Source: Siderastrea siderea
Taxonomy: Eukaryota > Cnidaria > Anthozoa > Scleractinia > Rhizangiidae
Direction of reading: 5' to 3'
Length of the DNA: 64,000 bases
Assembly: GCA_964030785.1 (NCBI GenBank)
Contig: OZ034970.1
Span: forward strand, 23,849,935-23,913,934
The stretch's first letter is position 1. Each line of letters begins with the position of its first letter. Both the position numbers and the translations under genes were made by a program. The notes below the pieces were generated by a model. That model made no database searches. It was given only the letters and a program-made list of their open reading frames with translations, and was not told where the DNA came from. This document shows, piece by piece, positions 1-14,300 of this stretch.

Positions 1-480
1 TCCTTCAACACGGCCGCCATGAACACACTCTATAATGCTCCTTAATCTAGCAGACACTCAAAAAATGTGGGTCAAATAAATAGAGGCTATTTTGGCTGTA
101 CTTTTTGTCTTTAGCTGACCGCGATTAACTGCACAGGCCTTCAACGCAGGGAATGTACTGAATTTCAATAAATTAATTTCAAATAGGACACTGTTTCGGA
201 CAATTTTTAACAATAGCCAATGTTTAAATTGCCGTAATATGGGAAGCTGAATTAAAGTTATCGTCCCTACCGGAATAGTGTTGTTTTCCAAATTTGCAAG
301 AGATAAAAGACTTTTTTCATGTATTTGCTTTATTAAATACCATAGCTGAATTTTTCTTTGTGAGGACCATAAACGAAGATAAAATCAATGTTTTTATTGG
401 TGTTATCGAGATGAGTCACAAACTACAACAATCATTTTTTCCATTACCACTTATTATTCACTCATTTTCTCTATGGTCAG
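1..480. other. Intron (3' end), nothing else seen
   Basis: Ends at the AG acceptor 479-480 of the trypsin-1 exon. No copy of the expected first trypsin exon (IVGG, His57) is present here. Confidence 0.75.
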
Positions 481-1076
481 ATTGGGAGCCCACTACAGAA
501 CAAATGACAGAGTTGGAACGGAACAAGACATCGAAATTTCTAAAATCATAATACACAAAAACTTCCACACGCCAATCCGCTACAGCAACGATATTGCCCT
601 AATTAATCTAAAGAAACCAGCCGTTCTGGGAGTTGGTGTGGGACTTGTTTGTTTGCCAGATGTCAGTCACTCTCTGCCGTTTGACAACCTAAACAAAAAA
701 TGTTGGATCACAGGCTGGGGAACGTTGTCTTCAGGTGGTAGCCAACCGAGTTCACTCATGGAGGCTCGTATTCCTTTGGTGTCCAAAGGACGTTGTCAAA
801 GAGTTTATCCTGGTAAGATTGACGATACGATGCTCTGTGCTGGTCTAGATGAAGGAGGCGTTGATACCTGTCAGGGTGATAGTGGCGGACCTTTAGTTTG
901 CGAATTCAACGGCACATGGTATCTGGAGGGAATTACAAGCTGGGGTTACCGATGTGCATACCCTAGAAAGTACGGAGTCTACTCCTACGTTAGAAACTTA
1001 AAAGCATGGGTTTCAAAAAACAAGAATGTTGTCCTACCAAGTCCATCGCCACAGAACCAATCAGTATTAACATTAG
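481..1076 (+). CDS. Trypsin domain 1, second exon (Asp102 and Ser195 part)
   Basis: One exon, 481-1076, entered in phase 2 (Arg codon split AG|A) and left in phase 1. It matches the second trypsin exon at 34097 and 60293. Visible: SNDIAL (Asp102), [17 protein letters not shown] (Ser195), TSWG (214-216). By chymotrypsin numbering the S1 pocket has Asp189, Gly216 and Gly226, so cleavage after Arg/Lys is predicted. Residue 225 is Tyr rather than Pro. The first exon, with the activation site and His57, is not in bases 1-480 and should lie upstream. The tail after the domain is Ser/Pro/Gln-rich. Unlike the other two units, an intron (1077-1491) separates this exon from the MAM module. Confidence 0.9.
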
Positions 1077-4000
1077 GTAAGAGGAATAGATATTGGTTCT
1101 TAAGCGTACAGATTTGTAAAGGGATGCTTTTCTGCCAGCGTCTGCCATTTTCATTAGCTGTCCTCTACGCTTCTAAAAATGCACTGACATTAAACTTTCA
1201 GGTGTTCTTTATATCTTTTTCTTAGAGGCCTACTTGTGATTTGCCTGAAAAAAGAAAGGCATTTTTTCTGATATATAAACGTAATAAGCTATTTATTGTC
1301 ATTTTTTTTAGCTTTCTGACTAATAAAGAAAGGCAATTAGAAACGTTAACCATACTGTAAGCTATTACATGGGACGGAGATTAATCTTAAAACGAGATGG
1401 AAATTGTATCGTCGCATTTGTTTAAGAAAAAAAATAAATTTTAAAGGATATGTTTGGGTAAAAAATGATGTTTTTCTTTCGTTTTTTGTAGTGTGGTGCA
1501 ACTTTGACAACGGCGTATGTTCTGGGTGGAACCAATCAACTTCAGATGACTTTGACTGGACACTAGCATCAGGTCCTACCCCATCGTCTTCTACGGGCCC
1601 GACATCGGGTCATGGAGGTTCAGGTGAGAGTGCAGTAATTTTGATTCGAGGAGAACTTTCTTAAACATCTTACTCCAAGAGACCCAACTGATCAACTTAC
1701 CCACTAAGTCTGGTCCTGAAGTCATCCAGATTTCAAAACATTTGGTAATCTTTGTGGAGTTCATCACACACATTCTCAATCATTGGCTATTTTAGGTTTT
1801 CCAATTAAATGATCAGAATGTAAAAAAAAAAAAAGCTAAGTGCCCAGGGGCCCGTTTCTCGAAACTCCCGATAACTTTCCGGGCCCGGTAGGTATTTTTT
1901 TAAGCTCATTTATTTATCAGCTAATGGTAATTATTGGCGCAAACTTAGCGATATGCTTCACGAAATTATAAAGATTAAAATTTAGCTTTCAAAATCGATA
2001 AAAATTGTACAGCTATTGGAGAATATTGTGCACCTAAAATAGTTTTCGGGCCCGGAAAGTTATCGGGAGTTTCGAGAAACGGGCCCCAGGAAACAAGCTA
2101 AAACTTGTAACGACGTCTTCATAGCATCTGTCTGCCTAGGATTAACTGTTAACAAAACGTTTATGCATTAGCCCTGTCTAAAAGACTGGTTTCTCGTTAA
2201 TGTTGTCGACTAACAACAAAATGTGTATTTAAAACAGTAACGAGTAGAAAAATATCGAGAACTTCCGCTTTAGTCGATCATTGTACGTTTCCTGCTTAGT
2301 TTTATCCAATAATTAACAGTGTTTGTGTTCTGTTTGTCACAGGAAAGTACGTGTATATTGAGGCATCTTCCCCCAGGAAGCCTGGAGAAAAAGCAAAACT
2401 TACAGTAACTGTCTCACCTAATGGGAACAGTGGGTGCCTCTCGTTTTATTACCACATGTTTGGTAATTCAACTGGAACTCTCAATGTTTACAGTGGAGAC
2501 TACAAAGTGCTTAACATATCTGGTAATCAGGGAAATAGATGGATACATGAAACATCAAATGTGTTTCTGGATAGTTCAGTAAGTGAATGTAAGGTTCTAG
2601 AAACCGTAGAAAGGGATATGATGTGCAAGATTACAAGCCTTTATTTAAAAAATAATTTTTGTCAACATGCTCAGGTAAAAGAAACCAAAATACACTGACC
2701 AGAGCAAAGACAGCACAAGGGACAAAAGTTATGGAATCGCAACAAAAAATACGCTTCCTGGTTTAGTAACACTTGCGTTGATTACCGTTACCATTATATT
2801 TACTTTTGCATGCTGAGCACGTCGTTTGTCAATCCTTCACTTTTCTACGCGCAAGACAGCTAAATAGTTCATTTCCAGAATCTCTCGTTTCTTCTTAGGG
2901 AAAGTTAACTGAATATTTCCTTACCCGAATTTTCCTTCCTTTAATCCCCGCCAAAATAAACTACGCTAATTAATCAGTCAATTAGTTAATCAATTAATTA
3001 ATTGATTGATTGAGTTTTACAAATATATTGTCGATCAGTGCCGCTCTTGCAATCACCATTGTTTTACAAAAGATGAAAGAGGCCTCTGGGGAAGGTGTTG
3101 GGACATTGAAACTTTGCGTTAAAAGATACTCTATGATTAGGTGTTTGTAGTGTTTGCATTGGGCCAATTAGTCTACCAAAGCAAACGTAACTTCATGGGT
3201 TCGCGTTCCATGGATCGACAAAAAGTATAAAAAAGATATGTTGCTTTAGAATGTTGAGTAAAGCCAGTGTGAAATTGGTTCGTGCCTAAAAAGGCGTTAC
3301 CACTGGATGGTGATGTTAAATAACAACATAGACCATAATCGACGCCTGCAGGTTACATTCGAAGGAATAGTGGGGAGTTCATTCACTGGAGACATCGCCA
3401 TAGACAGCGTGGAAATTACCACAGGAAGCTGCCCAGGTAAACTATACACTTTGTAAATGGCTACCACATTTAAAGTCGTGTTAAAAAGTGTTCATCTTTA
3501 TCGTAAAATTTGAAATGCTGCTATATGAAACTATCCTTTATTTTCTTGCATCAGGTGCAGCTCAATTGACTTTCTTATCCATATGTGTCTTATACACATG
3601 GGTGACACTTTTAAGGAAACACATTTGCATCCTCAATAACAACATAAACTAACAAAACATCTCTCAGTCTGTCTGGCTATCACGAAGAGATATTCTATTT
3701 TTTACAAAACGTCAACGTTGACACCCCTGAAGAGAGTGGGTAAATTGTGAGAAATGCTATATTCAGGTCACTTTTCGATCGTTTCAGTTTCTTGTAGCTT
3801 TGATAATGGATTATGTCCTGGATGGAGCCAGTCTCGGTCAGATGACTTTGACTGGACACTTCACTCTGGTCCGACTCCGTCCTCGTATACTGGACCATCG
3901 TCCGATCATAGTGGATCAGGTAAGTGGCTTTGTTTATCATTTACGTTCAATTATCATAGCAATTAAGGTTTCAACGCCACTCCCGACTGTTAGTACCTTG

Positions 4001-7000
4001 AATTGTGTATCACTTACATGAAAAAAAAATGAAAAAAATGTAAGAAATATAAAGTATAAGAAATGTATTCTTAACGAGTTTAATGTCAGCAAACTCATTG
4101 CTCATAGTAACTGTTTTGCGGATAATAACAGTCAAAAATTTTTTTTTTCTAGAAAATGTCTTAAATGAAAGGCAAACGTATATTTCCTTCCCCTTTTTTT
4201 ATCACGTGGGGCGATCGCGATAGCAACTACGAGATATCGTAGTGGAGTTGAAAGCATTCATTAGCACATCTCTGTGGTTATCTTTCCTGGACGGTTAACG
4301 TCTTTTGTGGTTTTCTTTTTCGTCGTTTAGGGGCAAACACCATTAAGACCCTCTCATATTTTTTTCCTTCATTGCATTATTCTCTTATTCCTTTACCCAT
4401 TCTAAATGTGACTTTTGGAATTTACGAAAAAATATGGCAGTTTTTATTCGTATCAAAAGACCTAAAAATTTCTCTCTCACATTTTTACTTTGGCTTTCAG
4501 GGTCTTACTTGTACATTGAGACCTCACCTCGATCTTATGGGGATAAGGCAAGATTAGACTTTAGATTGCCAAGTTCTGAAGTTGGAAAAGTTTCCTGTCT
4601 GACGTTTTATTATCACATGTATGGAGACACCATAAACACTCTCAACGTTTACAGTGGGAGCTCGAAAATTTTCTATAAATATAAAAACCAAGGAAATGTG
4701 TGGTTAAAGGCGAAGATGTCCCTGACTTTGCAAAGGAAAGTAAGTTGTATTATTTTATCAGGACTACAGGCAACTTTAATATGGGAAAGTAACTGAAATA
4801 AAAAAATTGCACTGTATGGTTTAACTGCCTGAATAAATTATTAAAACTATCGAACAAGCAAGAACAAACAACAGCAAAAACAAAGCGAACAACTAAGCCA
4901 GCTAACAATAACATTAAAAAGGCCCGTGCTGACGCATTATCCAGGACGCGATCTGGTGAATTTTCCTCTGAATTTAGTGGTCGGCTTCTTTTTGTGTTAT
5001 CTGTAAAGCCAGCAAGGCATTTTAGTTTAACTCCACGAAGCACTACAGCCTAAATTATGCACGTAATGTGAACAAGTCACCTTAGTTAGCTACGTCGTGA
5101 AAGTTTCCTTTTCTACCGAGGATGTTTTTTTTTTCTTCTTTTGAATTAGGACTTGGGTGTGATAATTTCTGTACAACTTAGTTGTCGTTTCAACTTATTC
5201 ATTCAGATTACATTTGAAGGGATTGCAGGATCATCCTACACTGGAGACATTGCTATCGATGACGTAACTATTACCGATGGCATCTGTCCAGGTACTTGTT
5301 ATCCTTGTATAGACGACACTTCCACTCAATCATTCTTTTATTTTTTAATTGTCTTATGGCGACGGAGCTGAGCAAATATTTGTTTCCTCGGGTTAACTAT
5401 TAGCATTAAAAACCATAACATAATTATAGCATAATTATATATTTTACTACTAATAAGAAACTAACGTCCTGGAAATTGCCTATCAAATGATGAATAAGGG
5501 CGCAGACCAAGATACCAAGATCGGGTTATTTTTAAGGATAGAAAAGTCTTACTCTTTTCTTATTTTCTTGCCAATCTTTGGTGATACCCTACATATGTAT
5601 AATCGAACCCAATGTAAAGACCCTGATAAAGGCGAAAGCCGAAATGCGTTGGGTCTAGAATAAAGTTTTTACTTGTTGTAAGGCGATGATCTTTTGTGCA
5701 AATTAAAATAGGGCGGTTTTCAAAAGGAATTTTCTTCCTTTCACTGATCGACCTGCACTTCCCTAAGTCCCATTCCTTCTGCAAAATGTTTCACCGAAAC
5801 ACGTTAAAATAAGCTATAGCTGCATGCTTAATATGAAAACCATTATATCAAACCATAACAAATCTGCGTTAAGCAAATCTGAACAGAGTGATGGAAGTAA
5901 AAATTGTAACTGTCGGAATCATAACGCCTGCCCCATGCCGGGACGGGAATTGCAACGACCAGAACATTATATATCAAGCGGAAATAGGCACATCGACTTC
6001 TAAGGAGACATAATCGGACTTTGCGACACGACGTTTTAACTGAGATACAGAAACCATTGGAGTTCATTCAAGAACGAACGGTATGAAAACGCAACGGAAC
6101 TCGGCAGAAACATTTGTAAACTGAAAAATAAGAACATTAAATATAACATCAAATGGCGCTAAGTAAAGCAAGCAAAATCATACTCAAATGTCACCAAGAA
6201 ATGCAACTTGTGTTTGTGGGAAAAATATTTATAATTTGTAAACCCGAAATGTCTACTCTAAACAAAAAATATGAACTGATATCAAGATGCTGATACTCAA
6301 GAACGTTCCTATTGAAGAACACCCTAATTTAGTAAATAGATACTACCGGAAATGTCACTCCATCTTAGTAAGCCTTGTTTTAAGTTTTCTATATCCTTGT
6401 ATGTATTAGTTATTTTTGGCAGTTCCCGGATGATTGCTTTGTAAGCATGAAACTCTGAGTTGTAATTAATGTCCAAGGTCAAATAGTCCAGCTCTAAAAA
6501 TCTACTTATATAGCTCTAGTTTAACTATTGAGCACTCTTATAGTCGATGAGGACTTAAACTTCTTTTGCCATTCTCAGTTTGCACAGAAGCCTTGAGTCA
6601 ATCATTTGGGAGATTGGTGATTAGACATACCAGTAGATTTGACCCATATTGCAACTGGATCATCAGAGGTGGAAAAAGTCAGGCCGTTGTCATCATCTCT
6701 ATTTACCAGACGTACTTTTCGCATTGCAGGTACGTTAATACAGTAATATGCCCTTCAATCAGAGTGTCAATTGTTTAGCAGGAGCTGCTATAATGAGATG
6801 GCTCACAACAATGATCTGAATAACTAACTAATTCTTTCCTACCTGTGCTTCAGCGAATACGTCAAAGTCTTAGACGGAAATGGAACAGAGGTCTTCATTC
6901 GACAAGGATGTGTTAGCCTCTTAAACGAGACTTTTCTGGAGATACCACTTCGGGAATTGACAAATGTCACCATACAGGCCTCGCTTGTATACAGATGGAG

Positions 7001-10000
7001 CTTTGTAAAAATTGATTACAGCATTTTGAACAAAAGTCTTGATTCAGGTAAGAATCATAAGAAAACAACCAAAAAAAAAGATAACATACTGAAAAAAAAA
7101 CAATTGAAAGTGCGGATCTCAAAGGCCATTTGATGTCCCTTTACACCATTTGCTCATTTCAAAGGCAAGGATGATTAAATTTTTTTTTCTCGAAAATGAA
7201 ATCCCGTAATTGTTAGATTACTGAATTTCAATAAACAGAATACGAAATATTTTACTTCAGCTTAAAACTAACCGTTTTTACATTGTACTGGACCATTTGT
7301 GTTTTGTGTTCTATATGACTGTATACACCATATGTATATACCATGGCAGTGTCCGGATATGAGATTTCTAATTATCGTTTATGTCACACTATAGCATCAC
7401 TCCTGGCTGGATGGAACGTGACAGTGGTGAAAAAAACCACCAGAAGTCTTTCAGTGCGTTGGGCGGACCTGACCAATCAGCTTCATGGTGGAGTACGTCA
7501 CTATATTACTATTGCAAGAAACACTGATAACGGCGCGCTAAGCCATCAAATATTGCCCTCCAATACTACGTACACTCAGATTACAGGACTTGCTGTTTAT
7601 ACAGAGTATTCGATTAGTGTCGTAGGCGTCAGTGGTGTTGCATTGCCGTTTAAAAGTGAACAATTTTTGGCAATAACTGATGAAGGCGGTGAGTAAGCAG
7701 TTTTGATTTACACCAAATATCTTGAGATTCGAAATTGGCCGGTTTATAATAAGAAGGAATCAACCACATTAAAAAATAACAATAATAATAAAAGTAAAAT
7801 AAAAAAAAAATGGTCCATTGGCGTGTGATTAGTTAGAGTGAAGGACTTTTTTCCCAAAAATTACTGGAACATTTTCACCGTACGTCTCGTGAACACCAAT
7901 TTTAACGTTTGTCACCTTTAACCCTATTCTGCCTGGGCTTTTCTTGAGTTTCTGAGCCTGGGGGGGAGGGGCACAAAGTGGTCCCCTTATAGATCTCGAA
8001 AAGTGTAAAAGCTCTTGCGATGAAACTTGGCACGTTTGTAGCACGTCATCAGCTTAACAGATTGAGTTTATGACGCGTCAATTATGACGTGTCGTGGCGT
8101 CACAATAACGTCACAAACCCGACATTTTGAATTTGAGGCCGCCATCTTGAATCCCAAACCTGCAGTCACACAGCTGACAATGACGTCACCAAAAAATATA
8201 TGATTTTGTTCTAAGAAACCTACTTAGTCAAAACGAGCACACAAAAGTAAAAAAAAAAATTATCTTCTTACAAACGAAGGGGAAAAACTGAAAAAAGACT
8301 GAAAAAAAGGCAGAAAATAGTCAAAATATACTTTTGAGAAGACGGTTGCTATGGAAACGTCAATCATCGTAGAGACGTCATTGACATAGGGGAATTTTCT
8401 CCGATAAATTTTAGGAAAAGTCATGAGATTTGGTGATTATTCGTCAAGCCGTTTAAAAGTTATAATTCGTCAAAGTCAGCGCGGGCACAACGTGCTCCCC
8501 CCCCCCCCCCCCCTCAGGCAGAATAGGGTTAAGTAAATCTATTATATAATCACAATTTTTGAGATTCACAAGGTTTGATAAAATTGTTTCTAAATTATTA
8601 ACAGTTATTTAACGCTAATAAGATGAAGAACAAACATCAAAGATATCTTTTTTCTGTTTGCAATTTCACTACTACCTTTCATGATTCTATTGTAACAACT
8701 TCGTCCACATACCAATAGAGTTTTATTATAAATCCACTTGTTTAATTTTAAGGTTATATTCTGTAATAACTAAAAATATCGAAATTCGAGATGGCCGATT
8801 CAACAAAGCGGATAGAAAAATGGCAAATTTATTTCTAACATGACTATAACGTCCAAGTGATACCAATGTTGTTGCTAATGACAGCCAAACTGTAAGCAGA
8901 AATCAGAATTTAATCAAGCAAATACAGCTGTAGCTGTTACACTGTAGCTGTTACGCCTTCACACTGATGAAAAGACGGCTTCATCCAGTAAAGCAAAAAC
9001 AAAAAAAATGACATTATAATGATGTCGGGGTGACATAAATGTATGTGTAGTTGCCAAAGCATAAGCGGTGCAAGTGGTCCTCCCTTCTTAAGCCCCCCCC
9101 CCCCCAAAAAAAAACAGGGTTACCAACCCCCCTCCCCCCAAAAAAGGCAGTTTGAATAGGGTTACAATCGAAGCAAACGTCCTATTAATTTCTAAATTCA
9201 ACTGCGTTATCTTAATAAAGTCTGTGATGGAAGCAACTCGAGAGAAACAAATTCCCTACCCCCACATACACTATTTCCTGTCAATACGTGTAATTATATA
9301 CATGTATTTCGTTGTTTTTTCTTTGTTGCAAATTACTATTTATTTATTTTATTTATTGTCGTGATTTGTTATTTTCAAAACTTTTAGGGTCGCTGTATTT
9401 TCTTAACAATGTCATGTACACTGTCTCACAACATGAACTAGTCTAACTCCTATAATGTTGTGTACCTCAGTCCCCAGCCGAGCTCCAACAAATGTTCGAG
9501 GGCAAGTCCACGGTTTGGATGAACTGCTGGTAAAATGGGAGGCCGTTCCACAAGAATACGTCAACGGCCATTTATTGGGATACATCGTGTATTACAAAAA
9601 AAACCGTTACTATTATCCTGAATACTCTGTCAACACTAGTAGTCCGGATGTTTTGCAAGTTCTTCTGAAAAATCTTCAGTCTGGAGAAGGCTATCAAGTT
9701 GCAGTAGCAGCTTTCACTTCAAAAGGAAAAGGACCTCGATCATATCCTATCTACAAAACAATTACAAGTGAGTTTGACCAAACCCCTCTCTTATTTTCTT
9801 ATTAAGATACCACCATTCCCAGAAACATGATGAGGTCAGGCTACTCCTCAGATGCTAAATGTAAACACAGCGTTTTTTAAACAATGTACAATTATGTTCG
9901 ACAATTGAGAATTGAGATTCGGAATAAGTTTCCAGAAATATTTCCAGTTTTTGGTTGTTGTCTTTTTGTTATAATTATTCTCTTCCTTTCTGTTTCTTTC

Positions 10001-11271
10001 GTGTCAGTATTCCATTTATGCTACATATTGTTTGTTCCAGATGCCCAACAACAACATAGTAGAATGAACGATTTTCTTGTCACTAATACTGTTAAAACCG
10101 TTTAGTTTCGTCATAAAGCGTGGAGCCATAAGTTCGTTTATTGTATGTTTATTGTTTATGAAGTTGTTTTATTGCACTTAAACAAGTCTAAAATGTAGGC
10201 GCATTTTTGTTTTTGGCGACATCAATCATATATTTCAGCAGAAGATAAGTCTTCCAAGTTAAAAAAAATTATAAATAAATAAAAAATAAAATAAAATAAA
10301 TAAATTGATCGTGCTGGTTTCCGGAGGAACAAATAGGTCCTCGGCTTAAAGCACCTCAAGAAATTTCTGTCGTAGTGTCAGGAACGAGCGGTCCACAGTG
10401 TTTAAGCTCCTTCAAATCTTTAAAATTCGAAACTTAAGATCAAATTTTATACCTTTCTGTCAATCTTGTTACTGGAATGATTAAGGCAACTATTCTAGCT
10501 AACATTGCAAGTCTGGCAAATAAATAAGCCAAATAGTCACAATTACACCTGATGACCCATTTTATATGTATGCATAATGGGTGTTAATGTACAAACAGTT
10601 GCATAAACTATTTAAAGTTTAAACTACAAAAGTTGGATAGTGCTATCCACCGGATAAATCTCTATCCAGCGGATAATGCAATTGGTTTCCCTAACCCTTA
10701 GTTACAGGATAGTGATTTATCCGGTGGATAGCGCTAGCTAACGTTTGAACAACTGGGGCCATATTTATTAATTTTCAGCAATAGCTAGTTGTATTAAAAG
10801 AAAACAAAAGACAGAAAAATGTCTGGAAAAATAGCCTACTTGTTTTTTCAAATATTATCTTTATTCCAGACATGATGATGGCGATAGCACTTACACGCGC
10901 TAGAACGTCAAACGTGGTGAGGATGATTGCACGATGTCCAATACAGCTCCATGCGTCACAGTCTCGTGCTACTTAAGTTAAACGAGTTGAAAACTTATTA
11001 TTATTAATATTTTTTTTTTTGGTTTACCGTAACAGATTGTGGTTCTGTAGTTAACAACACGTTGAATAGTCCAGGATATCCGGGAAACTATCCAAATAAC
11101 ATGGACTGTGTTTATTGGGTTTCCATTCCTCCTGGAATGACGCTGAAAATTTACTTCCAATACTTCACTTTGGAGCAGTGTTCATCATTCTGCAAGTAAG
11201 AACGGAAATAAGTTAAATTAAAAGTTAAACCAAGTCGCTTGTCTTTCAGCAGACATGTATTATGAGAAGCC

Positions 11272-11311
<40 letters not shown>

Positions 11312-14300
11312 AACACTTGTTTTGTTTAACCCGCTTACTAATTTGAACCATTGGAAGTACAGGGGTAAAGGATTTGTGAAAGTTATCCCTTGAAAACGTT
11401 CTAAAGGTATATTGATTTCTCTGTTTCTTTGGTGACAAGTATTGGTTATAAAGGAGCCATTTGGCTTGTTGAATACAGTGAATTGGATATGGGCTCCTTT
11501 TTTTTCTCTTCGCCGGGAAGCTTTAACCGGTTCCACCAATCACGAGGACGAGGTTGTATTTCTATTTTATTTTTTTTTTTAGTTGTGACTACTTAAAGAT
11601 TGGAACTGACAACAACCAGACAATTGGCAAATACTGTGGAAGTCGATCTGGACAAAGCGTGCATGTAAATGGTCGACAAGCTGTGGTATCTTTTCATTCT
11701 GATGGGAGTGTTCGATACCGTGGATACCGGCTAATTTTCTCTCATGTCCTTGGTAAGCTCCCTAAGTTGTGTTTGATGACCATTAATTTTAAGCAGTTTA
11801 CATTTACAAGGGATATTTTTGGTTGATAAAACTGAACCACGCTTGTTGCTCTTTAGATGAAGCATTTCTTTTTCGGGTTCGTTGACTAAGAAAAGATTGA
11901 GAATTTTTCTGCGTTGCTTTTCTTCTTCCTTCCTGTTTCCCCTGGGTGTCAACTTAATTTGAATACGTATAAACAATTGTTATTATGCTCTTCGAAAATA
12001 TAAAACACGAAAACATCGCTCAAAACATTAAAAAAAAGACTTTAAGTCAAGATTGCCCGTGTTGAAAAGCCTGATAATGTCCTTTGGAAGGAACATTGTT
12101 TCACTTCTTGACTTAAAGTGTCGATATTTAATTTGTTTAATTGGTGGACTATTTTTTTTTAATTATGTGTCTGGGCAGTCAGGCCACGAAGGAAAACATG
12201 TAAATGGTGTCATGCGTAAGTGAGCACATTACAGTTTGTGTTTGTTTCACTTCTAAATTACGCATCTCTTGAACGCGGGAAACGCTATTCGTGGGCCCTC
12301 TAGAGGCATGTACATTGTATCATCGGTGACATCAGCAGCTGGGGGCCCGTGACGTCATCCACAAGGGCGATCATGTTGACCACCATCTTGGATTTTACCC
12401 AAAATTAGAAATTATCAAAAAACGGCTAAAACTGAAGATTTTTTATGATATGCATGTAGAATATGAAATAAACAAACGCCGTTTGTTAGTGTTTTGCCGC
12501 TGAACATTTTCGTAGATATTACTATCAAGACGTTTTGGCAAGTGCTTTAGCCTTCATCAGTTGAAAAGATAAAACTGTTACACGTGATTTGAAAATGTCA
12601 GCACGTTCAACGCGCGCGCTGAAAAAAAAGTTATGTGTACAATTTTAAAGAGAAAGAACAGAAAGTGGCGCGAGACTTGCGAAAGTGCCAAGGATTTGTA
12701 GACCTCTGGGATAGCGAAAGGGTGATTTCCAGATTGTGGATCCTTAATTGACCACCAAGCTTCCAAAAAGAGTCGCCCGTGGAAGTTGGGCTCAAATGCA
12801 ACAACTTTGACAGCATTGAAATCGATTTTATGGGTGTTTTCGTTGACATGACAGGAGATCTTAGAGCTATTGTCGAACATAGCAACAGGTTTGCGGAAAA
12901 CAAAAGGGCAGTTGCTATGTTCGACCATGACTCTAAGATCTCCTGTCATGTCCTCAAAAACACCAAAAAATGGATTCCAGTGCTATCAAATTTGTTGCAT
13001 TTGAGCTTAACTTCTACGAGCGACTCTTTTTGGAAGCTTGGTGGTCAATAAAGGATCCGCAATCTGGAAACCACCACATCGCTATGCCAGAGGTCTACAA
13101 ATATTTCCCACTTGCATGCGTCTCGCGCCACTGTCTTATCTTTCTTTTTAAAACTGCACAGATAACTTTTCTTCAGCGCGCGCGTTTACCGTGCTGGCTT
13201 TTTAAATCACGTGTAAAAGCTTTATCTTTTCAACCGGTGAAGGCTTAAGCACTAGCCGAAACGTCCTGATAGTAATGTCTACGAAAATAGTCAGTATCAA
13301 ATCACTATTATAACATAGCTCGCGCACTGGTCCTATCGTATTCCTATTGAACCATTATGGTGTATATCTCTATATACACACGGCCGTGCGTATATATCAT
13401 GCCGCCGCAGTTGCATTTTGCTGCGAAGTTCCCGTCGAGTTTAGCCGCGAGTTCCTGTTGCTAAACTTTCCACAATCAATGGAAGAAACTAGCGAAGAAC
13501 GTCCCAATTATTTTGAGATAAACCAGATGAAGCGTTTTCGCTCAAACGAGACCATTGTGGCCATTGTGTAGCGGCCAAAAATGTCTTCCTCGCGAGCAAC
13601 TCGGTGGAAAAATGACCAGAAAAATCACTTTGCAACAGAGTTAAACTAGGGAGAAATTACAACAGCGAAATTGTCGCAGAATGTTTGATTTCTTAGAACG
13701 AGCAAGGAACTTTGTTAAAACAGAAACCGTTGAACTTTTGCGTGGCGTTGTGTTTACGATTTCTTTCACGATTTGTCGCACTCACAACAAATGTTGAGAA
13801 AACCTTTTGACACCAGAATATCAAGACATGACATAAAATAAAAACAGTAAAATTGAAGACAACCGTTTAATAATAAGAGTCAGAAATTCTGTGTTCACTA
13901 CCGAAATCAAGCTAAATAAGCACTGACAACCAGAAAGGACGACATTTTTTTTCGGCTATGTACTACACAAAATAACATTGTTTTACCTGCAGTCGTTGTA
14001 TCTCTGTGTTCAAGAGGCTACAAATGTTCAATTATAGAATGTAATGTAAAATAAGCTGCATGAATGATTGCTTTCTGAGTTGCTTGATTCACTGTTGTTT
14101 ACCACAGTCCGTCCGAGGCCTTTGAACCGAGAACCACTAGGTTTTCTGTTCGTTTCAACTCTCGCAGCTACAATGGTGAAATCATACAGCTTCAGTCCGC
14201 TTTGGACGTCTGAATACAACAATTTTCCAGGAAATATCAAATCTATTCCACATTTTAAAGCCAATAATTGCAATACTTTTTCAAAAAATTATTCTCGGGC

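Noticed and set aside
1077..1225. Coding extension of trypsin-1 to the stop at 1225, as a gene end
   Set aside because: A good gtaag donor at 1077 leads in phase into the MAM exon; the extension reads as low-quality protein. An isoform ending here cannot be excluded.
13347..13571. Open frame of 74 codons with a plausible start
   Set aside because: No recognisable domain, no splice partners in phase with the main gene, and it lies in a long intron.
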